Shown piece by piece: positions 20,853 through 30,159 of a DNA stretch of 32,094 nt. Position 1 is the stretch's first letter, and each line of letters opens with the position of its first letter. Where the stretch lies: NCBI GenBank assembly GCA_018400255.1, contig JAGYMO010000283.1, forward strand, positions 1 to 32,094, in the 5' to 3' direction. The notes beneath the pieces are model-generated. The model ran no database searches. It saw only the letters and a list, made by a program, of their open reading frames with translations, and was not told where the DNA came from. The position numbers and the translations under genes were made by a program. This stretch comes from Deltaproteobacteria bacterium (GTDB lineage Bacteria; Desulfobacterota; DSM-4660; Desulfatiglandales; B25-G16).

Positions 20853-21704
20853 GTGGAAAGAAATACCCTTATAGGCATTACAGCCAGCATCTTACTTCTT
20901 GTTTTAGGCTTCGTACTCAATGGAAGTATAGGGCTTTATTTTAACCTCGTTTCCATGTTGATAGTTGTTGGTGGTGTCTTCGGCGCTGCCTTTATCAGCT
21001 TTAGGTGGGAGCGCCTTGTCATAGTGTACAGGGTGCTTCGCTCTTTGTATAGAACGAAAATTCGAACGCCGGAGGAGATAGTAGAGACATTGGTGGATCT
21101 CTCAGTTAAAAGTAAGATCAATGGAATATTGTCTCTCCAGGATGACCAGGAAGAAACATCGATTAATTTTTTGAAACGTGCGCTTGGATTGCTCGTAGAT
21201 GGTTTCCCAAGGGAACAGATACGTGAGGCATTAACCACGGAGATGTATTTTTTTAAATTACGCAGGCAGGAGTCCGAAAGGGTTCTGAGGACTATTGCCG
21301 AGGTATGTCCTCCATTTGGGCTTATCGGGAGTATTGTTGGCCTTCTCGGATTGTTTTCAGCAGGGTATGATGATGCGAGCATTCTGAGGGCCATTGCGAC
21401 CGCCCTTACGGCCACTGTTTATGGAGCTGTCTTGGCATACTTCCTATTCATCCCCTTCGCGGCCCATATAAGAGAGAGAACAGACAACGAGCTACTTCTG
21501 CAAAAGATTATCCTTGAAGGGGTGATAGCGATAGAAAGTGAACTTAAGCCCAGGATGCTTGAATTAAAGTTGAAATCATTCCTGACGCCGTCTTCAAGGG
21601 CGGGAAACATTGTCTCCTTGGAGCGTATACGGGAGCGATTCAAGGTTAAGGAAGAGGAAGATAAACTTCCGTCCATTGAAAAGAGGCCTTTAGCCAAATC
21701 GTAG
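20853..21704 (+). CDS. MotA/TolQ/ExbB proton channel family protein
   Basis: GTG at 20853 preceded by AAGGAGG (track ORF starts 20796); MotA-like ERNTLIGITASILLLVLGFVLNGSIGLYFNLVSMLIVVGGVFGAAFISF, APPFGLIGS-like CPPFGLIGSIVGLLGLF. Confidence 0.88.
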   Translation: MERNTLIGITASILLLVLGFVLNGSIGLYFNLVSMLIVVGGVFGAAFISFRWERLVIVYRVLRSLYRTKIRTPEEIVETLVDLSVKSKINGILSLQDDQEETSINFLKRALGLLVDGFPREQIREALTTEMYFFKLRRQESERVLRTIAEVCPPFGLIGSIVGLLGLFSAGYDDASILRAIATALTATVYGAVLAYFLFIPFAAHIRERTDNELLLQKIILEGVIAIESELKPRMLELKLKSFLTPSSRAGNIVSLERIRERFKVKEEEDKLPSIEKRPLAKS

Positions 21705-21769
21705 CGCTGCCCTTGATAATGCCGTGCTTTTTTAGCCGGTCCAAATATACGGGGCAGATGTATGGGTTG

Positions 21770-23509
21770 TTATGGCGTCTTCCTGCAATTTAAAATGGCA
21801 TCGATATTTTTCTGAGCCCAGTCGTCCACCCTTCTTTCTTTTTCTACATAATCGATTAGCTTATCTGAGATATGCCTGTTTTTTAATACAGCCGCCACAG
21901 TCTTTTCTCCTCCGTCCTTTAACTTGAAAGGGTTTATATAGACAATTCCGTCTTCTTCTCCAAAACCCTTCTGGCTCAAGACCCTTGAAGCACCGCTTGT
22001 GCTCAGAACAAGAATGCCACGATCATTAGCTTTTTTATATTTCTGTGATAGAATGTATTCAAAGGCAACAAGATTCATGCCGTCTTCAAGGGGGGTGACA
22101 AGCATAACATCTATCTCCTTCATAAAGAGATAATTCTGGGGCGCAGGAATTCCTTTTTCTATAAGGATAATAGGGCTATCAGGTAATTTTGCATTTTTTC
22201 TCATAATCTCTTGCTTCACCATCATACTGAGGTTCTGATAGTCTAAATTATCAGACCTGCTAGGGGCTGTAACCTGATAAAGTCGGGCATCCTTTTTTAG
22301 ATTGCGCAAATTAATAAACGCATACTGAAAGACACCCAGTCTCTCCACCAGCCCCTTGGTATAATCACACCTGTCAAGCCCTCCAAAGATATATTTCCCG
22401 GCTTTCCTATCATCATATATTTTTTTGTAAAGACTCTCCTTGCCTAATTTATAATTTAATCTTTTTTTTGCCGAAACCTCAGAGATGATTTTATCTACAT
22501 CCAGGCCTATTGGAAAGGCACCAATAGTGGTTACACGGTCCCGATTATAAATTTCATAAGATTGCCCATCCACCCTGATCTTAACGGGAAACCATTCCTG
22601 CAATGCCTCAAGATAATTATCACAGTACTCTTTGGTGTGAAATCCGATGAAATCATTGGAAAGCATCCCCCATGTCAGCTTTTGCAAGGCAGTCTCAATA
22701 TTCTCACCAAAAGGTTCGTTAGCCTCGGCCTTAACCCTGTCCCTCTTGTCCTGCCGAATCAGCCCCTGAATTTCATGGATATTAAAGAAGGGGGTATGAA
22801 TGAATTGCCCTATACTAATCTTCTTTCTTTTTTCAGCAGAGATAACCTCTTCATCGAGCAAGGGCTTGTAGAACTCTGAAATTCGCATAAGATGATAATC
22901 CTGGCTCCAGATGACGATATCGCCGCTTTTCTTTTGTAATTCTTTGCTTTTTCGTACTTCATCGATGATGGTATTGGCAAATGTAACCCCGCTGCTGATA
23001 TACTGTATAAAATCGTTTTTCTCAAAATAGGGCCTGGGAAAAGATTGGATTCTTTTATAGAAAAGGGGTGATCTTGTAAGATGCATCAAGGGCCACAAAA
23101 AGCTGTTCGAAAATTTGTTGTAATAACCGTGCATATGCTCTGTGTCAAAAAAGACAAAGCGCATGTAAAAATCATAATCCTTATACCTGAAATGCATGCG
23201 GGTATCCGGTTCGATCTCTATATATGGAAAATGCTCTGGTGCGTATTTCTCTTTTTTCATCTTTTCAAACAAAAAGGCATAATGTCCACGGGCAACATCT
23301 ACATCGCTGTCTCCCATGGATGCCCCGAGCCAGGTAGTTTTCCACTTGCCGGGCCTCAAAAGACCGGACATTGCCTGGACCAGCCCGCCTTCCCCGAACC
23401 TAATTCCTCTTGGTCGTCTTCCCCTCTTTAAATTAGATTCTACGTTTGAAAGCAATTGCTCGGAGAAACTGAAAGGTCCTCTATTGGAAACAATAATCAA
23501 ATAACTCAT
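21770..23509 (-). CDS. otsA: alpha,alpha-trehalose-phosphate synthase (GT20)
   Basis: MSYLIIVSNRGPFSF, WSQDYHLMRI, GQFIHTPFFN, GGLDRCDYTKGLVERL, TPLEDGMNLVAFEYI motifs. Confidence 0.93.
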   Translation of the reverse strand: MSYLIIVSNRGPFSFSEQLLSNVESNLKRGRRPRGIRFGEGGLVQAMSGLLRPGKWKTTWLGASMGDSDVDVARGHYAFLFEKMKKEKYAPEHFPYIEIEPDTRMHFRYKDYDFYMRFVFFDTEHMHGYYNKFSNSFLWPLMHLTRSPLFYKRIQSFPRPYFEKNDFIQYISSGVTFANTIIDEVRKSKELQKKSGDIVIWSQDYHLMRISEFYKPLLDEEVISAEKRKKISIGQFIHTPFFNIHEIQGLIRQDKRDRVKAEANEPFGENIETALQKLTWGMLSNDFIGFHTKEYCDNYLEALQEWFPVKIRVDGQSYEIYNRDRVTTIGAFPIGLDVDKIISEVSAKKRLNYKLGKESLYKKIYDDRKAGKYIFGGLDRCDYTKGLVERLGVFQYAFINLRNLKKDARLYQVTAPSRSDNLDYQNLSMMVKQEIMRKNAKLPDSPIILIEKGIPAPQNYLFMKEIDVMLVTPLEDGMNLVAFEYILSQKYKKANDRGILVLSTSGASRVLSQKGFGEEDGIVYINPFKLKDGGEKTVAAVLKNRHISDKLIDYVEKERRVDDWAQKNIDAILNCRKTP

Positions 23510-23580
23510 CGTTAGTTAGTCCTTGTGATTTTGCCTTCCGCCTCGATTTTTAATTGATCCTTTATGATCCATATATGGCG

Positions 23581-24357
23581 CTATGATATCCAACCAGAAA
23601 GGAAAGACAGAAGTTCATCGGGCGGTTTAATCCAGATATCAGCTTCAGTTGGCCGAAATTCTTCACGAACCAAGAGGCCTATACCATTTCCCTTAATAGC
23701 CTTAAAGGCATCCTCATCTGTTAGATCATCTCCGAGATATGCCGCCACTGCTTCTTTCTCCATCTCATTGAGTATTTTCCTTACCGCGTTTCCTTTGTTT
23801 ATCCCCGGAACTCTAATCTCCATGCCCCCATCAAAATCAATTAAGCGAAGCCCCCAGGTTTTGGCGATGAGAGCGCGTTTTGAGTCAATCTTATTTTTCA
23901 TGGTAGCTACCTGCCTTCTATCCAGCCCCCTCCAATGAATGGCGAGACAGCCGGGCTTCTTTTCACACCGCTCCGCAAGGCCTATTCTTTCCACCCATTC
24001 CTTTGCGGAAACAAGCGCATTCAGAAATTTTTCATCTATTGATTCAATTTCATAAGAGCCGTCCGATTTCAAGTGCTCGAGTCCATGGGAACCCCATACC
24101 TCTGGATTTTTGTTAAGCTGCAAGAGGGGAAGCAAATCTTTTGTCCATCTGCCGCTGATGATGACCAAACGGATATCATGCCTCTGCAGAATTTTATTCA
24201 GAATTTCATGTACACCCGGGTAAGGAAGCGCATTTGCGGGATCCACCTGAAAGGGAGCCAGGGTACCATCATAGTCTAACAGAAGCGCCTTGTGCTCGGC
24301 CCTCTTGATTTGCATAAAAAACAGATCAAGGTCTATATCTGCATTCAAAACTTTCAT
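23581..24357 (-). CDS. otsB: trehalose-phosphatase
   Basis: HAD motif LLLDYDGTLAPF, VIISGR, AVAAYLGDDLTDEDAFKAIKG. Confidence 0.93.
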   Translation of the reverse strand: MKVLNADIDLDLFFMQIKRAEHKALLLDYDGTLAPFQVDPANALPYPGVHEILNKILQRHDIRLVIISGRWTKDLLPLLQLNKNPEVWGSHGLEHLKSDGSYEIESIDEKFLNALVSAKEWVERIGLAERCEKKPGCLAIHWRGLDRRQVATMKNKIDSKRALIAKTWGLRLIDFDGGMEIRVPGINKGNAVRKILNEMEKEAVAAYLGDDLTDEDAFKAIKGNGIGLLVREEFRPTEADIWIKPPDELLSFLSGWIS

Positions 24358-24420
24358 AACTCTTTTACATTAGCGAAATATTTTGGCAACCGGGTCCTCC
24401 TTCAATGCAGTTGAAATATT

Positions 24421-25668
24421 TTACCCGAGTTCAATACGTTCTTCTTTGGCGTGCAAAAGGGCGAAAATCAGCGTGAGGTATTCCCGTAGCTGCCTGGTGA
24501 TAAGGAAATTTTCGCGTACAAATTCCTTGGCTTTCTTCCCCATTTCCTCCATGATATCAGGGTTATGCAAAAGATAACGGATTCGCAGAGCCGCGCCTTC
24601 CGGTGTATTTACCAGGAACCCAGTGTGATGATTAACCACCTGGATACGGATCCCCCCAGTGTCACCGCCGATAACCGGCTTATTTTTCCACATGGCTTCA
24701 GTCACGGTTAAACCAAAGCCCTCCTTGATTGACTTTTGCATGACAATATCAGCGGAACGTTGAAGGGCATTAATCGTACGGTGTGCGTCCGCAGGTAAAA
24801 GAAGAATCCTGATGTCTGGGTCATCCATAGCTGCTGTCCGCACTTCCCGTAAAACCTCTTCCCCTTCAGGGTCATCTGAGGCGCCACCTCCTGCGAGCAC
24901 AAGCTGTAAAGGTGGAACAAATTCCTTTGCAAGCTGATAGGAGCGGATTACCCCGAAAGGGTCTTTGAATCGATCATAACGGGAAACCTGAAGTATTATT
25001 GGCCTTTCAGGGTCGATTTTAAAAGTTTGGAGAACCTTGCTGATTTCTTCCTCACCCAGATCGATATTTTTCTCATTGAAAGGATCAATGCTGGGCGCGA
25101 TAAGATAAACAGGGTGAGGCAATCGCTGCGCGAAACTTGAAAGGGAAAAAATGCTTGCATCATACTCAGAGACAAATTCGCGCAGATACTTCCAGACCGG
25201 CCTGAACGGCCTGCTGGCATCGATGTGACAGCGCCATACCCACTTGCCCCTGCGATTTGGAAAATACTTAATCAGTGCTGCGGGCTGAGGGTCGTGGGCA
25301 ATCACAACATCCGCCTCTTGCAAAAGCCCTTTTAGCCTCTCGGCTGTATCGGCATTCGTCTTTTCGTAAACCTTAAGATAACTTTCAGGTACATCTACCT
25401 GATTTCCCTGTATGGCATTGTGGAAGCTTTTTGTGCATTGATAAAAAATACTCTCGCCGGTAATAACCTCCCAGCTGGTTTCAATGCCAAGCTCTTGCAT
25501 CAGAGGCACCAGTTTCTGCAGTATCTCGGCAACCCCGCCCCCGGTTTGTGTGGAGTTAATGTGTACAAAACGAAGCCCATTAAGGGGTCGTGCTAATTGC
25601 TGTAGGTGCTCTATAACATCCCGACCGGCAATTTCTCCATATTTGTCAAGTAAATTTTTTTCTTTCAA
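24421..25668 (-). CDS. treT: TreT-like glycosyltransferase (trehalose synthase/phosphorylase type, GT4)
   Basis: HINSTQTGGGVAEILQKLVPLMQELGIETSWEVITG, DPERPIILQVSRYDRFKDPFGVI, KSIKEGFGLTVTEAMWKNKPVIGGDTGGI. Confidence 0.82.
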   Translation of the reverse strand: MKEKNLLDKYGEIAGRDVIEHLQQLARPLNGLRFVHINSTQTGGGVAEILQKLVPLMQELGIETSWEVITGESIFYQCTKSFHNAIQGNQVDVPESYLKVYEKTNADTAERLKGLLQEADVVIAHDPQPAALIKYFPNRRGKWVWRCHIDASRPFRPVWKYLREFVSEYDASIFSLSSFAQRLPHPVYLIAPSIDPFNEKNIDLGEEEISKVLQTFKIDPERPIILQVSRYDRFKDPFGVIRSYQLAKEFVPPLQLVLAGGGASDDPEGEEVLREVRTAAMDDPDIRILLLPADAHRTINALQRSADIVMQKSIKEGFGLTVTEAMWKNKPVIGGDTGGIRIQVVNHHTGFLVNTPEGAALRIRYLLHNPDIMEEMGKKAKEFVRENFLITRQLREYLTLIFALLHAKEERIELG

Positions 25669-26336
25669 GGTTCCTCTTTTTGAAAGTAGGTCTTAAACAC
25701 GTCGCTCAGTTCTTCGCGCAATTTTTTCAACGGGGTAAAATAGGAACATACGCCGCTTATCATTTGGCATAAAACGTCGTATTCACCTTCGAAATTAAGT
25801 AGCCAGTTTTGAAAATCATCCAGGGAGTTCGGGTTTCGGCGTTGGGCATCAATAAAATGATAGAATATGCTTCCAAGGGACAAGCCGGGTATAATATCAA
25901 CAAAATTTTTCGGGTTATTAACAGACAGCTTAGTGTCAAATACTACGATCTGGTATCGTATAAATTCGAATTGAGCGTCTCTTTCGGCCCAAGTAGGGAA
26001 TTCGGTTTCATCTAAGCTTTCTTCGATTGTCTCTATAAGCTCATTTCTTACGGCTTCCATTGATTCGTAGGTACTTGGATTAATAACGGCCAGGCGTTCT
26101 GCAAGCCTTTTGTTGTGAAGGCTGTGGAAAATCCAGCTGGCAAAATCGTTGTGATATTCAGGGTCATCAAACCGGGGTCTCAATAAACCTCCCCAAAAGT
26201 GATAATAAATGCTGCCAGGCTCGATTTGACGTAAGTGCTCCCTGAGCTCCCGTAAATTTTGAGCCTTCTTGCCAGTAGCGATGGCTATCAATGCACAATC
26301 CTTGATAGCAAAAGGAGATAATCCTGATTCAGTCAC
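25665..26336 (-). CDS. DUF5752-like protein
   Basis: SIYYHFWGGLLRPRFDDPEYHNDFASWIFHSLHNKRLAERLAVINP pattern; 4-nt overlap with the downstream TreT-like gene. Confidence 0.65.
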   Translation of the reverse strand: MTESGLSPFAIKDCALIAIATGKKAQNLRELREHLRQIEPGSIYYHFWGGLLRPRFDDPEYHNDFASWIFHSLHNKRLAERLAVINPSTYESMEAVRNELIETIEESLDETEFPTWAERDAQFEFIRYQIVVFDTKLSVNNPKNFVDIIPGLSLGSIFYHFIDAQRRNPNSLDDFQNWLLNFEGEYDVLCQMISGVCSYFTPLKKLREELSDVFKTYFQKEEP

Positions 26337-26508
26337 AATAACATCCTTAGTTAATGAAGGATCCTCAAATAAATAAAACCGCCCGAAACAGATTCCTGAA
26401 TGGTAGGATCAGAAACCCTTTTTTTATGCTTTCATTTTAATGCCAGTGTTCGATGCCAGCGCTAAAAAATACAATCTTATTCGTAACTATTCAGGTTTTT
26501 AGGTTGAA

Positions 26509-26517
26509 GACTGAAGG
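26509..26517. repeat. left inverted repeat GACTGAAGG flanking the four-helix-bundle gene
   Basis: Exact reverse complement CCTTCAGTC at 26908-26916. Confidence 0.45.
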
Positions 26518-26527
26518 CTGAAATATT

Positions 26528-26884
26528 TCAACCAACGCGTAATGATTGAATCAAACCATTAAGAACCTTCTCCGTTTCGATTACCGCAGGTTCAATGAGA
26601 GAAAAATCATCGTTGAGCAAGAAGCCCAAACGTTGAGATAAACTTATTTGATAATGAAGTTCTCTCAATGACCCCAACGCTATGTAAAGAAAACGCAGGT
26701 AATCGGCCTGACTATCCCGTGCGCATCCTTCAATAATGTTAGAAGGGACAGAAATTGCTGCCCGCCTCATTTGAGCAGTCAAACCATACAGCTCTTCCCT
26801 CGGAAACCTTGCGGTCACCCTGTAGGCCAATAATGCCAAATCATCAGCCAACTCAAAAGCGCGGAGTTTTGTGTGATCACGCAT
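26528..26884 (-). CDS. four-helix-bundle protein (23S rRNA-intervening-sequence / S23 family)
   Basis: KLRAFELADDLALLAYRVTARFPREELYGLTAQMRRAAISVPSNIIEGCARDS...GSLRELHYQISLSQRLGFL. Confidence 0.92.
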   Translation of the reverse strand: MRDHTKLRAFELADDLALLAYRVTARFPREELYGLTAQMRRAAISVPSNIIEGCARDSQADYLRFLYIALGSLRELHYQISLSQRLGFLLNDDFSLIEPAVIETEKVLNGLIQSLRVG

Positions 26885-26907
26885 GTTTTATTCCTATCAG
26901 GCTTCTA

Positions 26908-26916
26908 CCTTCAGTC
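26908..26916. repeat. right inverted repeat CCTTCAGTC flanking the four-helix-bundle gene
   Basis: Exact reverse complement of 26509-26517. Confidence 0.45.
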
Positions 26917-27450
26917 TATCTACCTGGATAACAATTCTCATTTTATAATAAAAACGAAGATTTTGCAAGGGACTAAGTTGGCTGCAAGAAATACCAGCAC
27001 CCCCATGAAATCATAACTTCATTGATAAATTAACTTAAGATTTTCATCCGTGACTACTCTGTTCCGTTGCTGCTGGTCTGCTTATTGCTGGTTGTTTGGG
27101 GCTAACCTGTTTGAAAAAGATGGTGCCATTTCACTGGGTTTACGAGTAGTACCAGTTCCATCATAGCTCAAGTTACCTCCGAGGTTTAAAAAGGATTTGC
27201 AGGATTTTTAGGATAGAAGATGACATGGTTTTTTCAAAGCGCCAGGGGACTATCTTTAAGTATCAAATCAGGGTTTAATGAGATATAAATGGGCTTCAGG
27301 TGTACCTGTTTCATCTTTCACTGCATAATCCGGGTTCAATTCATATCTTGTAGAGGCGCATCTGCTATTAGGCGCACTAATCAACCACGCGATTCCCTGC
27401 ATCGGCCAAATAAGCCTGGTGGCGAATAAAAACGCTGCACCCTGAAAAGC

Positions 27451-28212
27451 TCAAAGGACTGCAACACCCTGTCCACGGAGGTATTCTTTTAACTCTCCGA
27501 TTTCAATGATCCCGAAATGGAATACGGATGCAGCAAGCAAGATTGTAGCACCTGCTTGCACTGCCTGATAAAAATGAAGCAGTTCACCTGCTCCACCGGA
27601 GGCCACCACATCGGCAGAGACCGCACCCTTGATTGCTCTAATCACCGGCAGATCATAGCCGGTCCGCACCCCGTCTCCTGCTTTGCTTGTAGGAAGAATA
27701 ACCGACACGCCGTAACCGTCAACGCGCCTTGCCCACTCGATTGCATCTGCACCGGTTGCTGACCGTCCACCATCAATATAAACTTCATAGCCTGATGGCA
27801 TAGCAGCATTCTGATCTACATCAATGGCCACCGTCACCTTCTCAGGACCCAGCTTTTTAACCATTTCTTTGACCACTTCAGGCCTCCGAAAGGCAGCACT
27901 GCTGGTCGATATTTTGTTTGCTCCTGCTCTGAGCACTAACTCAGCCGATTTTACATCAGATATACCTCCGCCAACAGTGAATGGAACAGTTGCCACTTCG
28001 GCCACACGTTTAACCACGTCGAGCATCGTGGCCCTGCCTTCCACCGTAGCAGTGATATCCAGAAGCGCTAGTTCGTCGGCACCAGTTTCACAATACGCTC
28101 GTGCGCATTCCACAGGATCACCGGCGTCTTGTATGTCAACGAAATGGACACCCTTGACAACTCGTCCGTTCCGCATATCCAGGCAGGGCATGATTCTAAT
28201 TACTTGATCCAA
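27451..28212 (-). CDS. hisF: imidazole glycerol phosphate synthase subunit HisF
   Basis: IRIMPCLDMRNGRVVKGVHFVDIQDAGDPVECA, VGGGISDV, AIDVDQN, VVASGGAG, LLAASVFHFG. Confidence 0.92.
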   Translation of the reverse strand: MDQVIRIMPCLDMRNGRVVKGVHFVDIQDAGDPVECARAYCETGADELALLDITATVEGRATMLDVVKRVAEVATVPFTVGGGISDVKSAELVLRAGANKISTSSAAFRRPEVVKEMVKKLGPEKVTVAIDVDQNAAMPSGYEVYIDGGRSATGADAIEWARRVDGYGVSVILPTSKAGDGVRTGYDLPVIRAIKGAVSADVVASGGAGELLHFYQAVQAGATILLAASVFHFGIIEIGELKEYLRGQGVAVL

Positions 28213-28471
28213 TGTATTCCTCCTCGTTGTGTTGTTATATCAATGTATCCTTTTGCCTCATCATCTATAAAGGGTCATGACAGTACGTGTAATGTATGTG
28301 GCCAATAATATTCGCCAAATACCCCAACTCCCTCTTCGTCTATGCCTCCTAACAGTGGACAGATTTGGGGCGGAGCATTGTACGTCAACCCTCTTATAAA
28401 AGGTAAAAAGCTGTTAAATATCAAGCAATTGAAAAAATAGGAAAAAAGCTCGATCCCGCTTCACTGATTTG

Positions 28472-28888
28472 CTAACCCTTTATTGCTATGTTGTTTTCCC
28501 GGCACCATGCTTTCAGTGCCGCTTGCTGCCTGTTGTTTTCGAATTCGTACCAATCTTTTAGGACGCCCCTTCTTTCCAGAAGATCTTTATATCTTGAATA
28601 TGCGCCCCTTCGGCGAAAAATTCCATAAACCTTATCCAGCTCTTCCGGCAAGTATTTTGATGTGAATTCAATTACCAGGGGCTTGCCAAGATCGAGTGCA
28701 TTTTTATGAGGTATGGTTATGTACTTATCGGGATCATCGATGTCTTCCGGAAGCTCATCAAAATCAGCCATTTCAGAGGCATAGAATATTTCTCCTGTTT
28801 CCTTGCACAGGTAGGCGCTATTCATATACGGCTGATCCATACTTGCAAATAAGAATGCATTTTCAATATCATCAAATAAAACAGCCAT
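28472..28888 (-). CDS. UPF0158-like protein
   Basis: AYLCKETGEIFYASE...PEDIDDPDKYITIPHKNALDLGKPLVIEF...KVYGIFRRRGAYSRYKDLLERRGVLKDWYEFEN. Confidence 0.8.
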   Translation of the reverse strand: MAVLFDDIENAFLFASMDQPYMNSAYLCKETGEIFYASEMADFDELPEDIDDPDKYITIPHKNALDLGKPLVIEFTSKYLPEELDKVYGIFRRRGAYSRYKDLLERRGVLKDWYEFENNRQQAALKAWCRENNIAIKG

Positions 28889-29136
28889 AAGATATTCATC
28901 TTTTTTGAGGTTAACAGTAAAACTGTAACAGGGGACATCAAATTATAAGGCGTATTGTATCTACACAGCCACGAAGACATGAAGAAAAGATTGATATCGC
29001 TATAACAATGCACATATGTGATCAGGTTTTCTCACTGCTATTACTGCACCGCATATCAAGGAGGCCCATCCATGCAGTAATTTCATACTCTTTGTGGCTT
29101 AATGCCTTTGCGGCACTATACCTGAGTGGCTGCGAT

Positions 29137-29622
29137 TTATTCGTATTCATCATCGTATTCATCATCGTATTCATCATCATAGTCTGGATATTGAGGTGGA
29201 GATTCGCCAACTGCATTGATTACTTTAATATGCTTCTTCTTAGAATTAGTTTCAGTAATTTTTTGTACCTTAATTCGATGCCACCAATCATCACCAAAAT
29301 CAAAAAGATAATGAAAAACATCCTTCTCATTCAAACTGACATCACCGATTCGGGTCTTGGTTGTCGGTTCTTTCATTTTTTCAAAACCCATTATATCCTC
29401 TACACTCATCGGGTGCGTTATTTCCGGTGCATCATAAATGTCCCTTATGTTTTTGGTATCTTTCCTGGTGATGAAAAATGAATAAAGGTGCTCATCGTAT
29501 CTGTCGAATGCCTGGAAAATCGCTTCATGAAAATCATCAAAGGTGCAATTCTCGGAAGCTTCAATTATTCGATATAAATTTGGTATCCCTATTATAGACA
29601 CCCTGAACTGATATATCTTCAT
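29137..29622 (-). CDS. plasmid pRiA4b ORF-3-like protein with acidic DDEY repeat tail
   Basis: YQFRVSIIGIPNLYRIIEASENCTFDDFHEAIFQAFDRYDEHLYSFFI...FHYLFDFGDDWWHRIKV; C-terminus DDEYDDEYDDEYE. Confidence 0.85.
   Translation of the reverse strand: MKIYQFRVSIIGIPNLYRIIEASENCTFDDFHEAIFQAFDRYDEHLYSFFITRKDTKNIRDIYDAPEITHPMSVEDIMGFEKMKEPTTKTRIGDVSLNEKDVFHYLFDFGDDWWHRIKVQKITETNSKKKHIKVINAVGESPPQYPDYDDEYDDEYDDEYE
29143..29178. repeat. 12-bp tandem repeat GTATTCATCATC x3
   Basis: Direct reading; encodes DDEY units at the C-terminus of the pRiA4b ORF-3-like protein. Confidence 0.95.
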
Positions 29623-29650
29623 TTCTTCATTCCTATGCAGTTAACGTTGC

Positions 29651-29693
29651 GCGTAACGGGCAACAAGGGCATATGCGGCATTGCCTTGGTGCC
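29651..29693 (-). repeat. attC-like imperfect inverted repeat
   Basis: GCGTAACGGGCAACAAGGGCATATGCGGCATTGCCTTGGTGCC; arms GGCAaCAAGGgCAT / reverse complement of GGCAcCAAGGcAAT; lies upstream of the minus-strand gene 29137-29622. Confidence 0.35.
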
Positions 29694-29871
29694 ACTCCTT
29701 TAATTGCCCTGATTATACCAGACCAATATCGGATTGACAATAGAACATGTTGTTGCTCTCATAACGCAAAGCTGAATCTGGGCTCATTACGGAAGCTGGA
29801 TAAGACTCAAAGGATGACGCCTCTTGTTGCCCCCTTGATGCGCTTCTTGTATGCCTATCCCTGATTTAAAC

Positions 29872-30123
29872 TTATAAAGTAGTTTTTGGTAAAGCATTCA
29901 AGGAAGATACAAACTTTTTCTGATCGTATGGTCTGCCTTGTTTCAGAATTTCGAATATCTCGGATGCTACAACAATCCCGATCAAATTCTTTGCTTCCTT
30001 TTCGGTATAGCCTTCAGTGATTAACCGATTGAATGTTTGCTTTGTTTCAGGAGGATCATTCCCATTGATCTGGTTCTCAACTACTTCCATAATTGCAGCA
30101 TTCAGAATTTTGCTCTTCTTCAT
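29872..30123 (-). CDS. small hypothetical protein (83 aa)
   Basis: Intact ORF with plausible soluble helical sequence; occupies the space between two attC-like repeats. Confidence 0.65.
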   Translation of the reverse strand: MKKSKILNAAIMEVVENQINGNDPPETKQTFNRLITEGYTEKEAKNLIGIVVASEIFEILKQGRPYDQKKFVSSLNALPKTTL

Positions 30124-30159
30124 TCAAAGTCTCCAATACATATAGGTGTATAAGGGCCT

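Noticed and set aside
20936-21415. 159-aa minus-strand ORF opposite the MotA-like gene
   Set aside because: Shadow ORF; no domain, no independent RBS evidence.
26885-27450. Large gap between the four-helix-bundle gene and hisF as a hidden gene or ncRNA
   Set aside because: No ORF, clear domain remnant or strong structure could be supported by eye.
29143-29178. Tandem repeats as a CRISPR array
   Set aside because: 12-bp units with no spacers, in frame within a coding sequence.
29008-29481. 157-aa plus-strand hydrophobic ORF
   Set aside because: Antisense to the pRiA4b ORF-3-like gene; hydrophobicity arises from the acidic repeat on the other strand.
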